DNA from: Flavobacteriales bacterium UBA2040
GTDB taxonomy: Bacteria; Bacteroidota; Bacteroidia; Flavobacteriales_D; Crocinitomicaceae
Direction of reading: 5' to 3'
Assembly (NCBI GenBank): GCA_002332715.1
Contig: DDBE01000181.1
Span: 1 to 31,795, forward strand
Length of the DNA stretch: 31,795 nucleotides
Part shown: one piece after another, positions 1-9,000 of the stretch
How the letters are laid out: each line of letters opens with the position of its first letter
How positions within the stretch are numbered: position 1 is the stretch's first letter
Program-made: the position numbers and the translations under genes
Notes under the pieces: model-generated
What the model saw: only the letters and a program-made list of their open reading frames with translations
What the model was told of the DNA's origin: nothing
Database searches by the model: none

Positions 1-195
1 TTGCGTCAACCTCAAAAGAATTTATCATTGGTAAAAGAACTTTCTTGTAATGGCATGCTGTTTAAAAACTTGGAGAAAGAAAAAACTGTTCTTTTCCGAA
101 GTCTATTTGGACACTATGAAGTAGTTTTTGGCTACTCGTTAAAATCCTACGACAACAAAATTAAATACTTCCAAGTTTCTTTGAGAAAGAATTAA
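1..195 (+). CDS. 3' end of an unrecognised protein (partial)
   Basis: An open frame runs from the first base to a TAA at 193-195. The TTG at base 1 is simply where the window starts, so the true start is probably upstream. The readable 64 residues are basic and mildly aromatic, with a segment FGHYEVVFGYSLKSY near the middle. I recognise no family or motif. The stop shares the palindrome TTAA with the stop of the convergent anti-sigma gene, so the two coding regions overlap by 4 bp. Being open to the window edge and ending in this compact arrangement favours a real gene, but no function can be given. Confidence 0.45.
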   Translation: MRQPQKNLSLVKELSCNGMLFKNLEKEKTVLFRSLFGHYEVVFGYSLKSYDNKIKYFQVSLRKN

Positions 196-992
196 AATGA
201 CGTGTGTAGTAAGTCCAAAATCTCAGGATGTTCTTGGATAACTTGTCGGGAACGTTCGGGCAAGTCTGCTATTGAAATTCTGTCTGAATGTGCTTCCGCA
301 AATACATCTTCGCTCATTTCTGAATCCGAAATAGTAGTAGCTCCAAAAAATCCAATTGAAGAACTAGATGTAGGTGCAAAATTCGTCACTGTAAACGTTG
401 ATCCACTGCTCGTTATGCCATCTCTAGGAAAAGTTCTTTCTGTATTAAGGCTGGCTGAAACTGGCGCAGTTCTTTCGACTGAGGCAAATCTATTTGGAGA
501 CTCGACTGCTCCATCTAAAGCAGTTTCATTTGCAGGCTCCACTGGATTTTCAGCAACGTTATCTTGAATTGGTTCTTCTTTAGTTATAGGTTCTTTTTCT
601 TTGGTTTCTGCTACTTTTTTATTGTCCGCGACTAATTCATTGTTGGAATTCCCATTAAATAAAGGATAGACCATGAAAATAACGATCAAAATAGCAGCGA
701 TAGCAGCAGCTCCTCGCATCCATAGGAAAATCACTTTTCTGTTGGAACCAGAATTAGAGGTAGCGGCGGTTGGCGCAGCGGCATGAGTTGCAGCAAAAGT
801 TTCCATTAAGGATACTTTCAACTTCGGACTAGGCACAATTTCCTCATTCAAAAGAGGTGCGCTAGCAATAATTTGACGCATGGTCGTGTACTCCTCTTCA
901 GAACTCGCCAACTCATTGATCGCTGTCAATTGCTCCGAATTCAATTCGGAATAATCGTGATCGCGGATGATATTTTCAATTTCTATATTCAT
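192..992 (-). CDS. Putative single-pass anti-sigma factor
   Basis: The 266-residue product has a charged cytoplasmic N-terminal part (about 1-85), one membrane segment at about 87-111 (AAAIAAILIVIFMVYPLF), and a Ser/Thr/Pro/Glu-rich part of about 155 residues that should lie in the periplasm. It starts 9 bp after the stop of the ECF sigma gene, in the classic sigma then anti-sigma order. That context plus the topology is the reason for the call. There is no cysteine, so it is not a zinc-binding (HxxxCxxC) anti-sigma factor, and it has no FecR-like domain that I can see. Expected role: to hold the neighbouring sigma factor at the inner membrane until an envelope signal arrives. An alternative is a membrane protein that is merely co-transcribed. 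Confidence 0.65.
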   Translation of the reverse strand: MNIEIENIIRDHDYSELNSEQLTAINELASSEEEYTTMRQIIASAPLLNEEIVPSPKLKVSLMETFAATHAAAPTAATSNSGSNRKVIFLWMRGAAAIAAILIVIFMVYPLFNGNSNNELVADNKKVAETKEKEPITKEEPIQDNVAENPVEPANETALDGAVESPNRFASVERTAPVSASLNTERTFPRDGITSSGSTFTVTNFAPTSSSSIGFFGATTISDSEMSEDVFAEAHSDRISIADLPERSRQVIQEHPEILDLLHTSF

Positions 993-1001
993 AATCTTAT
1001 T

Positions 1002-1589
1002 CTATACTTGGAGACCAACTTTGAACTCCATTAATTTTCCTGTTAACTCTTTCACCGCATAAAAAACGCGGGATTTAACCGTTCCTTCGTTGATTTGAAG
1101 GGTTTCGGCAATTTCCTTTATTGAGAATCCTTGAATGTGTCGCAATTCAAAAGCCTCTCGCTGTTTTTCGTCCAACTGTTCTAACTCTCTTTCCAATGCT
1201 TCTGTAAACATGGTATCTTGCAATTGCGAGTCGAGCGAAGAATCATGAGCAACCGTTATGTCTTCCTCCAACCCGCCAGAAACGTTCTGTCGAACAGCTT
1301 GTTTTTTATATTCGTTTATTGTCATATTGTTCGCTACTGAAAAAACCCATGTTTTGAAAGATCGTGTGGTGTCAAAAACATTTGGATTCTGTATCAACTT
1401 CGTAAAAAGGTCGTGTACAAAATCCTCTGCCTTTTCACAGTCTTTCCACATTCTTCGATAGAAATATTGATACAAATGTTTGGCATAGCGGTCATACAAT
1501 TCCTGAAATGCTAGTTCCTTTCCGTTCTGCATTTCAAGAACCAGTTGCTCGTCAGCAAGTTCCTTGTATGTCGTTTTTAGCAAGCGCAT
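1002..1589 (-). CDS. RNA polymerase ECF-type sigma factor (sigma-70 family)
   Basis: The 195-residue length is normal for an ECF sigma factor. Region 2 covers about residues 27-95, including the DFVHDLFTKLI helix and the downstream RSFKTWVFSVANNMTINEYK segment that contacts the -10 element. Region 4 covers about 134-185, with LDEKQREAFELRHIQGFSIK followed by the helix-turn-helix core EIAETLQINEGTVKSRVF. There is no region 1.1 or region 3, as expected for group 4 sigma factors. The gene begins 15 bp after the upstream secreted-protein gene and is followed 9 bp later by a likely anti-sigma gene, so the three probably form one transcript. The regulon and signal cannot be read from the sequence. 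Confidence 0.93.
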   Translation of the reverse strand: MRLLKTTYKELADEQLVLEMQNGKELAFQELYDRYAKHLYQYFYRRMWKDCEKAEDFVHDLFTKLIQNPNVFDTTRSFKTWVFSVANNMTINEYKKQAVRQNVSGGLEEDITVAHDSSLDSQLQDTMFTEALERELEQLDEKQREAFELRHIQGFSIKEIAETLQINEGTVKSRVFYAVKELTGKLMEFKVGLQV

Positions 1590-1604
1590 GCTTTTTGCTC
1601 TACT

Positions 1605-2780
1605 CTATCTGTTCGTTATAATTTGAATGGCCCTATCTATGTCATTTACCGCCTCCGTATTACCATCGGTTTGATATATTTTTTTCAATTGAAACAACAT
1701 GGGTAAATAATTATTTACCAAACCTTTGTCTTCGCTTTCTATTAATTTCTTGTTCAACGTTTTCTTCCACAACTCTTGATTTCGAAGGGATAAATCCGTC
1801 GGAACATCCAAGTATTCGAAAACCAATCCTGAGACGTATAATTTGTCTAGAATCGGAATCAAATATTCCTTTGGCAAAGTCATGGAAATAGCAATAGTTT
1901 TGTCTTTGTTCAGTTCGCAAAACTCCTGTAGGTGCTTTGTGTCGATAAAATCAGACGTCGTCAACTTCCAACCCTTTGTTTTAAGATTGGTTCTGTATTG
2001 TGGAGATGTCAACCAATCCAAAGAAATGATTTCAACATCCTCACGCTCACGTTTTACCTTTTGAGCGTACAAGGCTCCGTAACTGTCTTCATTTCCATGG
2101 GTAATCAAAATGGAATTACTAGGCGCACTATTGATCATATCTTGCCCATAAAACTCTGTCGATTCTGAATACACATCTTTTTGAGATAAGCTCAATAAGG
2201 TTTTACGCGTTTCGTCGCTTTGGTTCATCAGAATATAATACGTGAGCATTTCTTCTTGAACTTGCACATCGCTCGGATTCAATTCATTTGCTTTCAACAA
2301 AGCTTTTGATCGAGTTAAATCGTTCTGACCATTCAGATAATAAAATAAATAACTTTCGAAAGAAGCTGGCGATTGACTGGACAAATCTCTCAATAAATCC
2401 TCCATTTCGTTGGACTGTTCAACAGAAAGAGACCGTTGTGTTCGTTGTTCAGAATAGTTTTTGAAACTCGTCTTGTATTTCGCTATTTGCAGGGCGGAAC
2501 CTCCAATTGCGTCACTGTCCATTTTGCCATCAATAGACTTGTTTACTGCAGCTGGTGCCGAAGGAACTGATATTTCTTCCAACATAGGTTCTACCTCCAA
2601 CCTTTTGACATCTTTTTCTTTTTTTGCCTTTTTAATAGACTCCAGTTCGATTGGAGTGTTTAACGTATTGTTCAGTGGCGAAGTATTCGTTTTGGCATTA
2701 ATTTCTTCTGTCTTTTCAACCTGCGAAAAAACCATTCCAAAAGGAAAAATCAAGAAGAGATAAAACAAATAAGATTTCAT
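1605..2780 (-). CDS. Secreted protein with TPR-like middle and DUF2723-tail-like C-terminal part
   Basis: This 391-residue protein begins with a signal peptide (residues 1-19, cut before Gln20). A charged linker follows. Residues of about 120-200 look like helical TPR-type repeats (ALLKANELNPSDVQVQEEML). Residues of about 216-265 contain SILITHGNEDSYGALYAQKV and EREDVEIISLDWL. I recall a very similar block (ILFTNGDNDTFPLWYAQEV, then a DVRVVNLSLL-like stretch) in the soluble tail of Bacteroidota DUF2723 membrane proteins, but this protein has no membrane helices after the signal peptide. It lies first in a probable operon with the ECF sigma and anti-sigma genes, so it may sense or condition that signalling pair (inference). 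The enzymatic or binding function is unknown. Confidence 0.75.
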   Translation of the reverse strand: MKSYLFYLFLIFPFGMVFSQVEKTEEINAKTNTSPLNNTLNTPIELESIKKAKKEKDVKRLEVEPMLEEISVPSAPAAVNKSIDGKMDSDAIGGSALQIAKYKTSFKNYSEQRTQRSLSVEQSNEMEDLLRDLSSQSPASFESYLFYYLNGQNDLTRSKALLKANELNPSDVQVQEEMLTYYILMNQSDETRKTLLSLSQKDVYSESTEFYGQDMINSAPSNSILITHGNEDSYGALYAQKVKREREDVEIISLDWLTSPQYRTNLKTKGWKLTTSDFIDTKHLQEFCELNKDKTIAISMTLPKEYLIPILDKLYVSGLVFEYLDVPTDLSLRNQELWKKTLNKKLIESEDKGLVNNYLPMLFQLKKIYQTDGNTEAVNDIDRAIQIITNR

Positions 2781-2832
2781 TGTTGTTTATTTGTAAGTAT
2801 GTACAAGTTACGTTTAATTCGGTTCAAATAAA

Positions 2833-3081
2833 ATGACAATTTCTGAATTTTCATCTTTATCCATTCTAAAAAAACTCCAATTACTGAAGGAAAAGGGCGA
2901 ATTTCTTGGTAATCGTCAAGTTCCATCGTATACTATTTCTTTATTTGCTATTTCTGGATTCTTCGCCGAAGTATACGTTTTAAAAAATTTAAGTCAAGTA
3001 CAATGGATTGAAATCCAAAACAACAAGCAAATTTTAGCGGAGTATACCAATGATATCGATTTGAATCAGCTGTTTGATTAA
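2833..3081 (+). CDS. Small conserved-type hypothetical protein
   Basis: The 82-residue product has no signal peptide or membrane helix. It starts with a helical part (SILKKLQLLKEKGEFLG) and continues with an alternating, aromatic strand-rich part (YTISLFAISGFFAEVYVL, then VQWIEIQ). I have the impression of a short protein often seen in Bacteroidota with a GFFVEVWY-like core, but I cannot name a family. It is transcribed divergently from the sigma-operon protein with 52 bp between starts. Its TAA shares the palindrome TTAA with the stop of the giant gene on the other strand. The intact frame and tight fit support a real gene. Confidence 0.7.
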   Translation: MTISEFSSLSILKKLQLLKEKGEFLGNRQVPSYTISLFAISGFFAEVYVLKNLSQVQWIEIQNNKQILAEYTNDIDLNQLFD

Positions 3082-6000
3082 TAAGCTGGATCGACTACTT
3101 CAGCTCTAATCCTAAAGGTTCTCAATCTGTCTGAAATATCTTTAACTTTAGCCGGTGGAACGTCGTACAAGATTACCTCGATGGATTCATCCTCCCGGAC
3201 AAATTCTTTACGGTAATTCAAACGAAGCAGCATGTCCGACAAATCACCTTCCATTTGCGTACTAGAAATTTCGAAAGACACATTACGCAAGTTATCCTTA
3301 ATTGCTTTGTCCATCCTTACTTGATCGGTTATGTACGTCGTGTCAATTTCATTTCTCAAGAAATAAACTTGTGGTATATCATCTATTCGACTGTACAAAT
3401 TAGATTTAATTCGTTTGTCATTGATATCGTAATAGAAACTCGCATGTGAATTGAAACGGTTCAAAACATCTCTTGGGAACTCATTGTACTGATTCTTAGA
3501 AACCAATTGAATATTCATTCCTTTCACCATTTTTTTTTTCACGATTTCTTGAATGTCGTTGTCCAATTTTTTAGTCGCTTCAATGCGAGACTCCACATTC
3601 TTTACAATCCCCACCGCTGTCTTCTCTATTACACCGGTTCCATCTTTACGCAATAAATCTTCTGCTTCCGCTAAACTGATTCGTTCGCCTTCGTAATATG
3701 CAGTAATATATGCATCCGTGATACCCTTTTCAAAAGCTTGATCTCTTTTCGGGAAAGCCTCTTCAATGGACACATAAACTCCTACTGAATAGCGAATCTG
3801 TCCGTTGGGCAATCTTTTCGTTATCAATGGGGACATATCTTTCAAAGTCTTTTTATCCACTGGGCGATTGTAAACACCTAATTGAACGGTAAAGAATAAC
3901 CCTTTTTTCGTTTCAACTGGGAAGGCTGGAGCTGCGCCGATTGCTTTGTAATAATCCAACTCGGTTACCATTATTCTCTTTTTGTCAGTCGGCGCCGGAG
4001 CATTGTTCTGAATAGAAATTTGATTTAACTCTATCGGCGTACAAGCTTTAGTTTCTTCTAATCGTTTCGCTTCACTCAAAGTAATTCGTTGGCCATCGCA
4101 GTATGCAACTACGAAGGCATCAGAATACCCGATTTTACGAATTGATTTTTGCGCTTCAAATGCATTTGCATTGCGGACGAAATAACCCGCCATGTACACA
4201 AATAAACCATTGCTGCGTTTCTCTGCCGATACTGGCGTGAACTCATTGAACTGATCTTCCGCAACAGGCTTTGAGAAGGCTCCTACTTGCACACGGTACA
4301 TAAAACCAGTTGGTGTTTCTGCCGAAATTGGTTTCGCTTTCACAACGGGAGCTGTATTGGTGGTTGACAAGATTTCAAATCCAGCAGCTGGAATGGCAAA
4401 ATAGTCTACTGCATCTCCTTTGGTCATTGGATCGACGCTTCTAGCTAAAAGATTGTTGATTTTCGCAACTATGTTTGGATCACTTGGTAGCAATGCTTGC
4501 AAATCGTTCTGAAGCTTTTTCAACTGAGCTTTAAGCTCCTCTAGTTTAACTTCTTTGTTTTGAATTGTTGCAATCTTTTTTAGAATTAATTTATTGATAT
4601 CCTTGTCGTTATTCGTTAGCCATAACTCGACCAAATACTGGGCATCGATTTTATCTTGATCAATAGATTTAAGTATATCTAAAATTTCTTTTTCCAAAAA
4701 TCTAGCGTCATAGTTTGCTATTGAAAGGTCTTTGTAATAACTACTTTCAGCTATCTCTCGTTCTTCCAAATAGGTCAACTCCTTCGATTTAGCATTTTCA
4801 GGAAGCGTTGGTTTACCCGGCGTTGGTGCTTTTGAAATCTTTTTGTCCACCTGCGCAATTTCTTCATTCAACCCTGAACGTTTTTTAACCAACTCATCTC
4901 GTTGGTCGTACAACTGATCTTGCATCTTCGCATTTGTCTCGTTCTTTATTTGGGCATCAGCTTCCGCCAATTGTGCTGCGTTGTTCGCTTCCTCAACCAA
5001 CAGATTTCGTTTTCGAGCTTCCAATTCACCGTTGGTCATTAAAGAGTTAATTTTTCCTTTGGTCAAATTATCAATCTTGGTATCAACGTAACTCATTTCA
5101 AGCAAATTAGATGCCTCCTGTTGCTTCGACAAGGCTTGACTCAGAAGTTCCGCTTGTTCTACTGGAGACTTTGATTTCTTTGCCTTTTGCTCTAACATTT
5201 GCGACTGAAGTGCGATTTCTTTGTATCTATTTTCAGTCAGTTCGATATTGATTTTCTCCGTGATTGAATTCGTTTCCAAAGACTTTAATTTCTCGAGTTT
5301 ATTTTCGTTATCATCAGAGGTACTGTTCACAATTTTCGCAGTAATAGAATTTTCTTTATCCATTCTATCGCCAATTACATTCAGCAGTTTCTTCTCCAAC
5401 TTCCTGGCTTCTTTCATTGAGGTCAAATCGTCACTTTCAAGCGCAACACGCAATTCATTTTCCTCGTTCACTAATTTCGTCAACGAGGCATCTTCATACA
5501 TTACTTGTGTTTTTGCGATAGTTGACCCCATTGCTTCTGTTTCCAATTCACCAATGCTAATGCTCGCTTGCCGTTTCTTTAATTCAATAATACCTAGTTC
5601 ATCAGCAACCAGTTGACGTTCGGATTGAAAGTCTACATTCTGGGTCTTTTCGTAAAATTCATACGTTGAATCTAAGGTATTCAACTCTCTTCCGTAAGAT
5701 TCTAATTTCTTCAATTGTGCATTTAAACCAGCAATGGTCGTTTCATTATTATCTACAATTCCTTCGTCACCTTTTAATACCTCGGTTCTTAACTCTTCAA
5801 CTGTAACGAAACCTTTTCTTACTTTATCCAAAGAATTTGTCGATGCGAGGTCCGAATTAATTTTATCAATCTCTTGGTTTAAAACTGCTATGTCCGCTTC
5901 TCGTTTGTTGATAATTAAACTCAAAACAACCGTCTTTTTCGACAAGGTTTCCATGTTAGGATTTGTTTTGGATAAATCGTCCAACTTCGCTTTTTCAGTT

Positions 6001-9000
6001 TCTATCGAGCTGATAATCGCATTGTTGATTCGAATTATTTTCTTCGCTTTTTCGAGTTCTGTCAAGGTCGAACTATTCTTCACCTCTTGAATCTTTCTAA
6101 GTTCATCGTTCACCAATCTCGATAAGATCGCCTCTTGCGATTCAGGCAGACTAGCAAGAGTCAATTCCGTTTTATTTATATCTTGATTGGTCTTTTGTTC
6201 GATACGCGAGATAGCATCAATTTTTGCTGCATCTTTTACTGGATCTAGATTTCTCTTCATGATCAAAATTTCCGACAACATGTTCTCGTCAGCGGCAATG
6301 CCTTCTTCAATTTGAGCGCGTGTTGGATTCGGAATATTGCGAAGATTTTCCTTTTTTGCAGTATAGCTAGCATCAGCGGTTTGTAGTATTTTCTGTTCTT
6401 GTTCTATTTTGGATAATTGGCTGAACGAATTATCTACAATTGGATCGGTAATAATTGGGTCTGTAATTCGGTCGATTGCAGGATCAGTAATGGCAAACTG
6501 ACTAGTGATACTTTTCAACTGACCTTCATGAAGTCTCAGTTCGTCCTGATTTTTTGAAATTAAAAGGGCAATTTCATCCGCTTTTTCTTTTAATTCTGGC
6601 ACTTGTGGATTATCCGAACCAAGGCGTTTGAATTTGTCTTGTTCATTGATAAGAATCTTGAGTAATTCTTGGTCCAATTCAATTTCCTTTTTCTTCCAAT
6701 CCAATTCTGAAAGCGACATGTTGGCATACAATGACTCTCGTTTCGCACTATTTGTTTTAGCAACTCGGGCGATCAATTCATCATCCGACTCTGGTAACGC
6801 TAGCATGCTCATTTGGTTGTTACTTAGCGATTCTTGGATACTTTTTTCAATGCGGGCTATCGCTTTTATTTCAGCTTCATACTTTACTGGATCAAAATTT
6901 GCTTTTTTGGTAGCCAATTTCTTTTGAGTTTCCTTATCCAATTGTATCAATCCTTGAACTTTCTCTAATTCCGAATTACTGATCGCAGCTATTTCATTTT
7001 TATCTTCTTCATACGTCCAATCAATTTTTTCTTGAATTGCTTTTTCTTGAGCAACTGGGTCCAATTGTGCAAATGGATTTGTTGCGTTAACAGGATCCGT
7101 CGTGGCAACTAAACTTTCTAATTCATCGATTTTATCTTTACGAGAGAGGGTCAACTGGGACTTCTCCGCAATTAATTCTTCCAATTGAGCTTCTTTCAAG
7201 TAGAGACTCTGAACATTTGGATTCTCTTCGGCTAATTTTGAAATTTTCGATTTCTCTTTGGATAAACTGTTGATTAAAGCCTCGTCTAAAGCAACTTTCG
7301 CTTTCGTTTTGTTCAATTCAGTTAAACCTTGATTATCATTCAAATTTTCACTTTCAAGTGAATAGTTGGATGCCAGTCGTTCAATTAGTTCTTGACGAGA
7401 TTCTGAAAATGCCACAAGATTCAGTTCATTTTCTTGAATATCCTCCTTGATTTGATACTCTAATCGATTAATCGCAGCGATTTTTTCAGATTGAGTTTGG
7501 GTATTCAATTTTTGTTTCTCTGACTTCAATTGAGCCAACATTTCACGATCAAGTTTCAATTCTTCATCCAAATTGTCTTTCGTATTGCGTTCGAACGATT
7601 CTTTTTGATCCAAATAACTAGCATTCAAATCAGACAACATGGACATCTCTTGCTCTTTTTGAGTCAACTGAGTAAAGGTTGAAACTATTGTCGAAGCTGC
7701 ATTTTCAAGTCTTGCAATTTCGGATTCTTTAAGAGCAATCGCATTTTCTTTATCAGACAGAATTGTACTTAATAACTCTAATTCTTTTTGGAATTCTGGC
7801 AGTTTATTGGGTTCTGTCGATAAGCGATTTTGAATCTCACTTTGACGTGCTTTAACTTTCGTTGCGTAAGACTGATCATGTTCTTTTAGCGCCTTTAATT
7901 TCGTTACACCGATCAAGCTCGTATCTTCGCTGATGTTCTGAGAAACCTCATCGTAGGTATTGTCTATGGATGAAGAAATCATATTTTCATCCAATGTTTT
8001 CGCAATTTGTTTAGATCTCTCTAACGCGACCTCATTCATTGTCATGCCCTCGGCACCAATAGAAGCCAACACCTCTTCAATTTCTTTCGCATTATTTAGG
8101 TTATTCAAATTAAATTTATCAGAATTAGGATCGAGATTGGCTTTATTGGCAAATACTGTCGCAAGAATATCGTCTTTTTCTGCCACCGACTCATCAAAAC
8201 GATCCAATACCTTGAGGACCTCAGAACCGTTTTCCATAAAATGGACAAAACTTTGTCGAACTGGTTTTATGCCTTTTATAAACGGGACATTCACATTCGC
8301 AATATAGATTTCCGAAGAACCTTCCAAGTTCATTTTGTAGCGATACTGCCCCCCGGTTGGGAAAGACAATACAATTTGTCCATTTTTATCCGATTTGAAC
8401 TGTCCGATTACTTTGCTTTCAAGTGTTTCAACCTGAACTTTTAATTGGGCTGGCAATTGCGTGATTTTTGATTCGTATTGTCCAGCGATAATACTTAATT
8501 CAGTTGGCAACTTATCTACGCGGATTTTGTACACATACAATTTACCTGATTCACTTTGCCGCGCTGAGGCGAAATAACCGTTTTCATTATTGGCGTCTAC
8601 CAAGAAAAAGATGTCGTCATCTGGAGATGAAACTGCGAAATCCATATTTTCAGGCTCGCCGAAAGAATCACTCGATGCATCATAAGGGCTGCGGAAAACA
8701 TCATATCCACCCATAGAATTATGCCCTTTTGAACTGAAGTACAAGTATTTCCCGTCTTGACTCTTGTAGCAATAATCTTCATCAAACTTCGTATTGACTT
8801 TTCCTTTGATTAATTGCGCATCGCCCCATTTACCGGATGATTCTCTTTTGCGGCGGTAAATTTGCTTTCCATCGGCCATGTCTTCCCCATAGGAGGAATA
8901 AAATATCTCTGTGGCATTCTTTCCAAAAAAGATCAATGGAATATGACCCATTTTCTTATCCAATTTTGATTGATAATCGGCAGTTACGATTATGGTCCCT

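Noticed and set aside
202..567. 121-codon plus-strand frame
   Set aside because: It lies wholly within the anti-sigma gene on the other strand and is a low-complexity mirror of its Ser/Thr/Pro-rich tail.
5221..5616. Open frame of 131 codons on the plus strand, with similar ones at 5734-6090, 6628-6927 and 7960-8307
   Set aside because: They lie opposite the giant coiled-coil gene and translate to Ser/Phe/Leu-rich sequence that mirrors its Glu/Lys/Leu codons; no independent start signal or family pattern.
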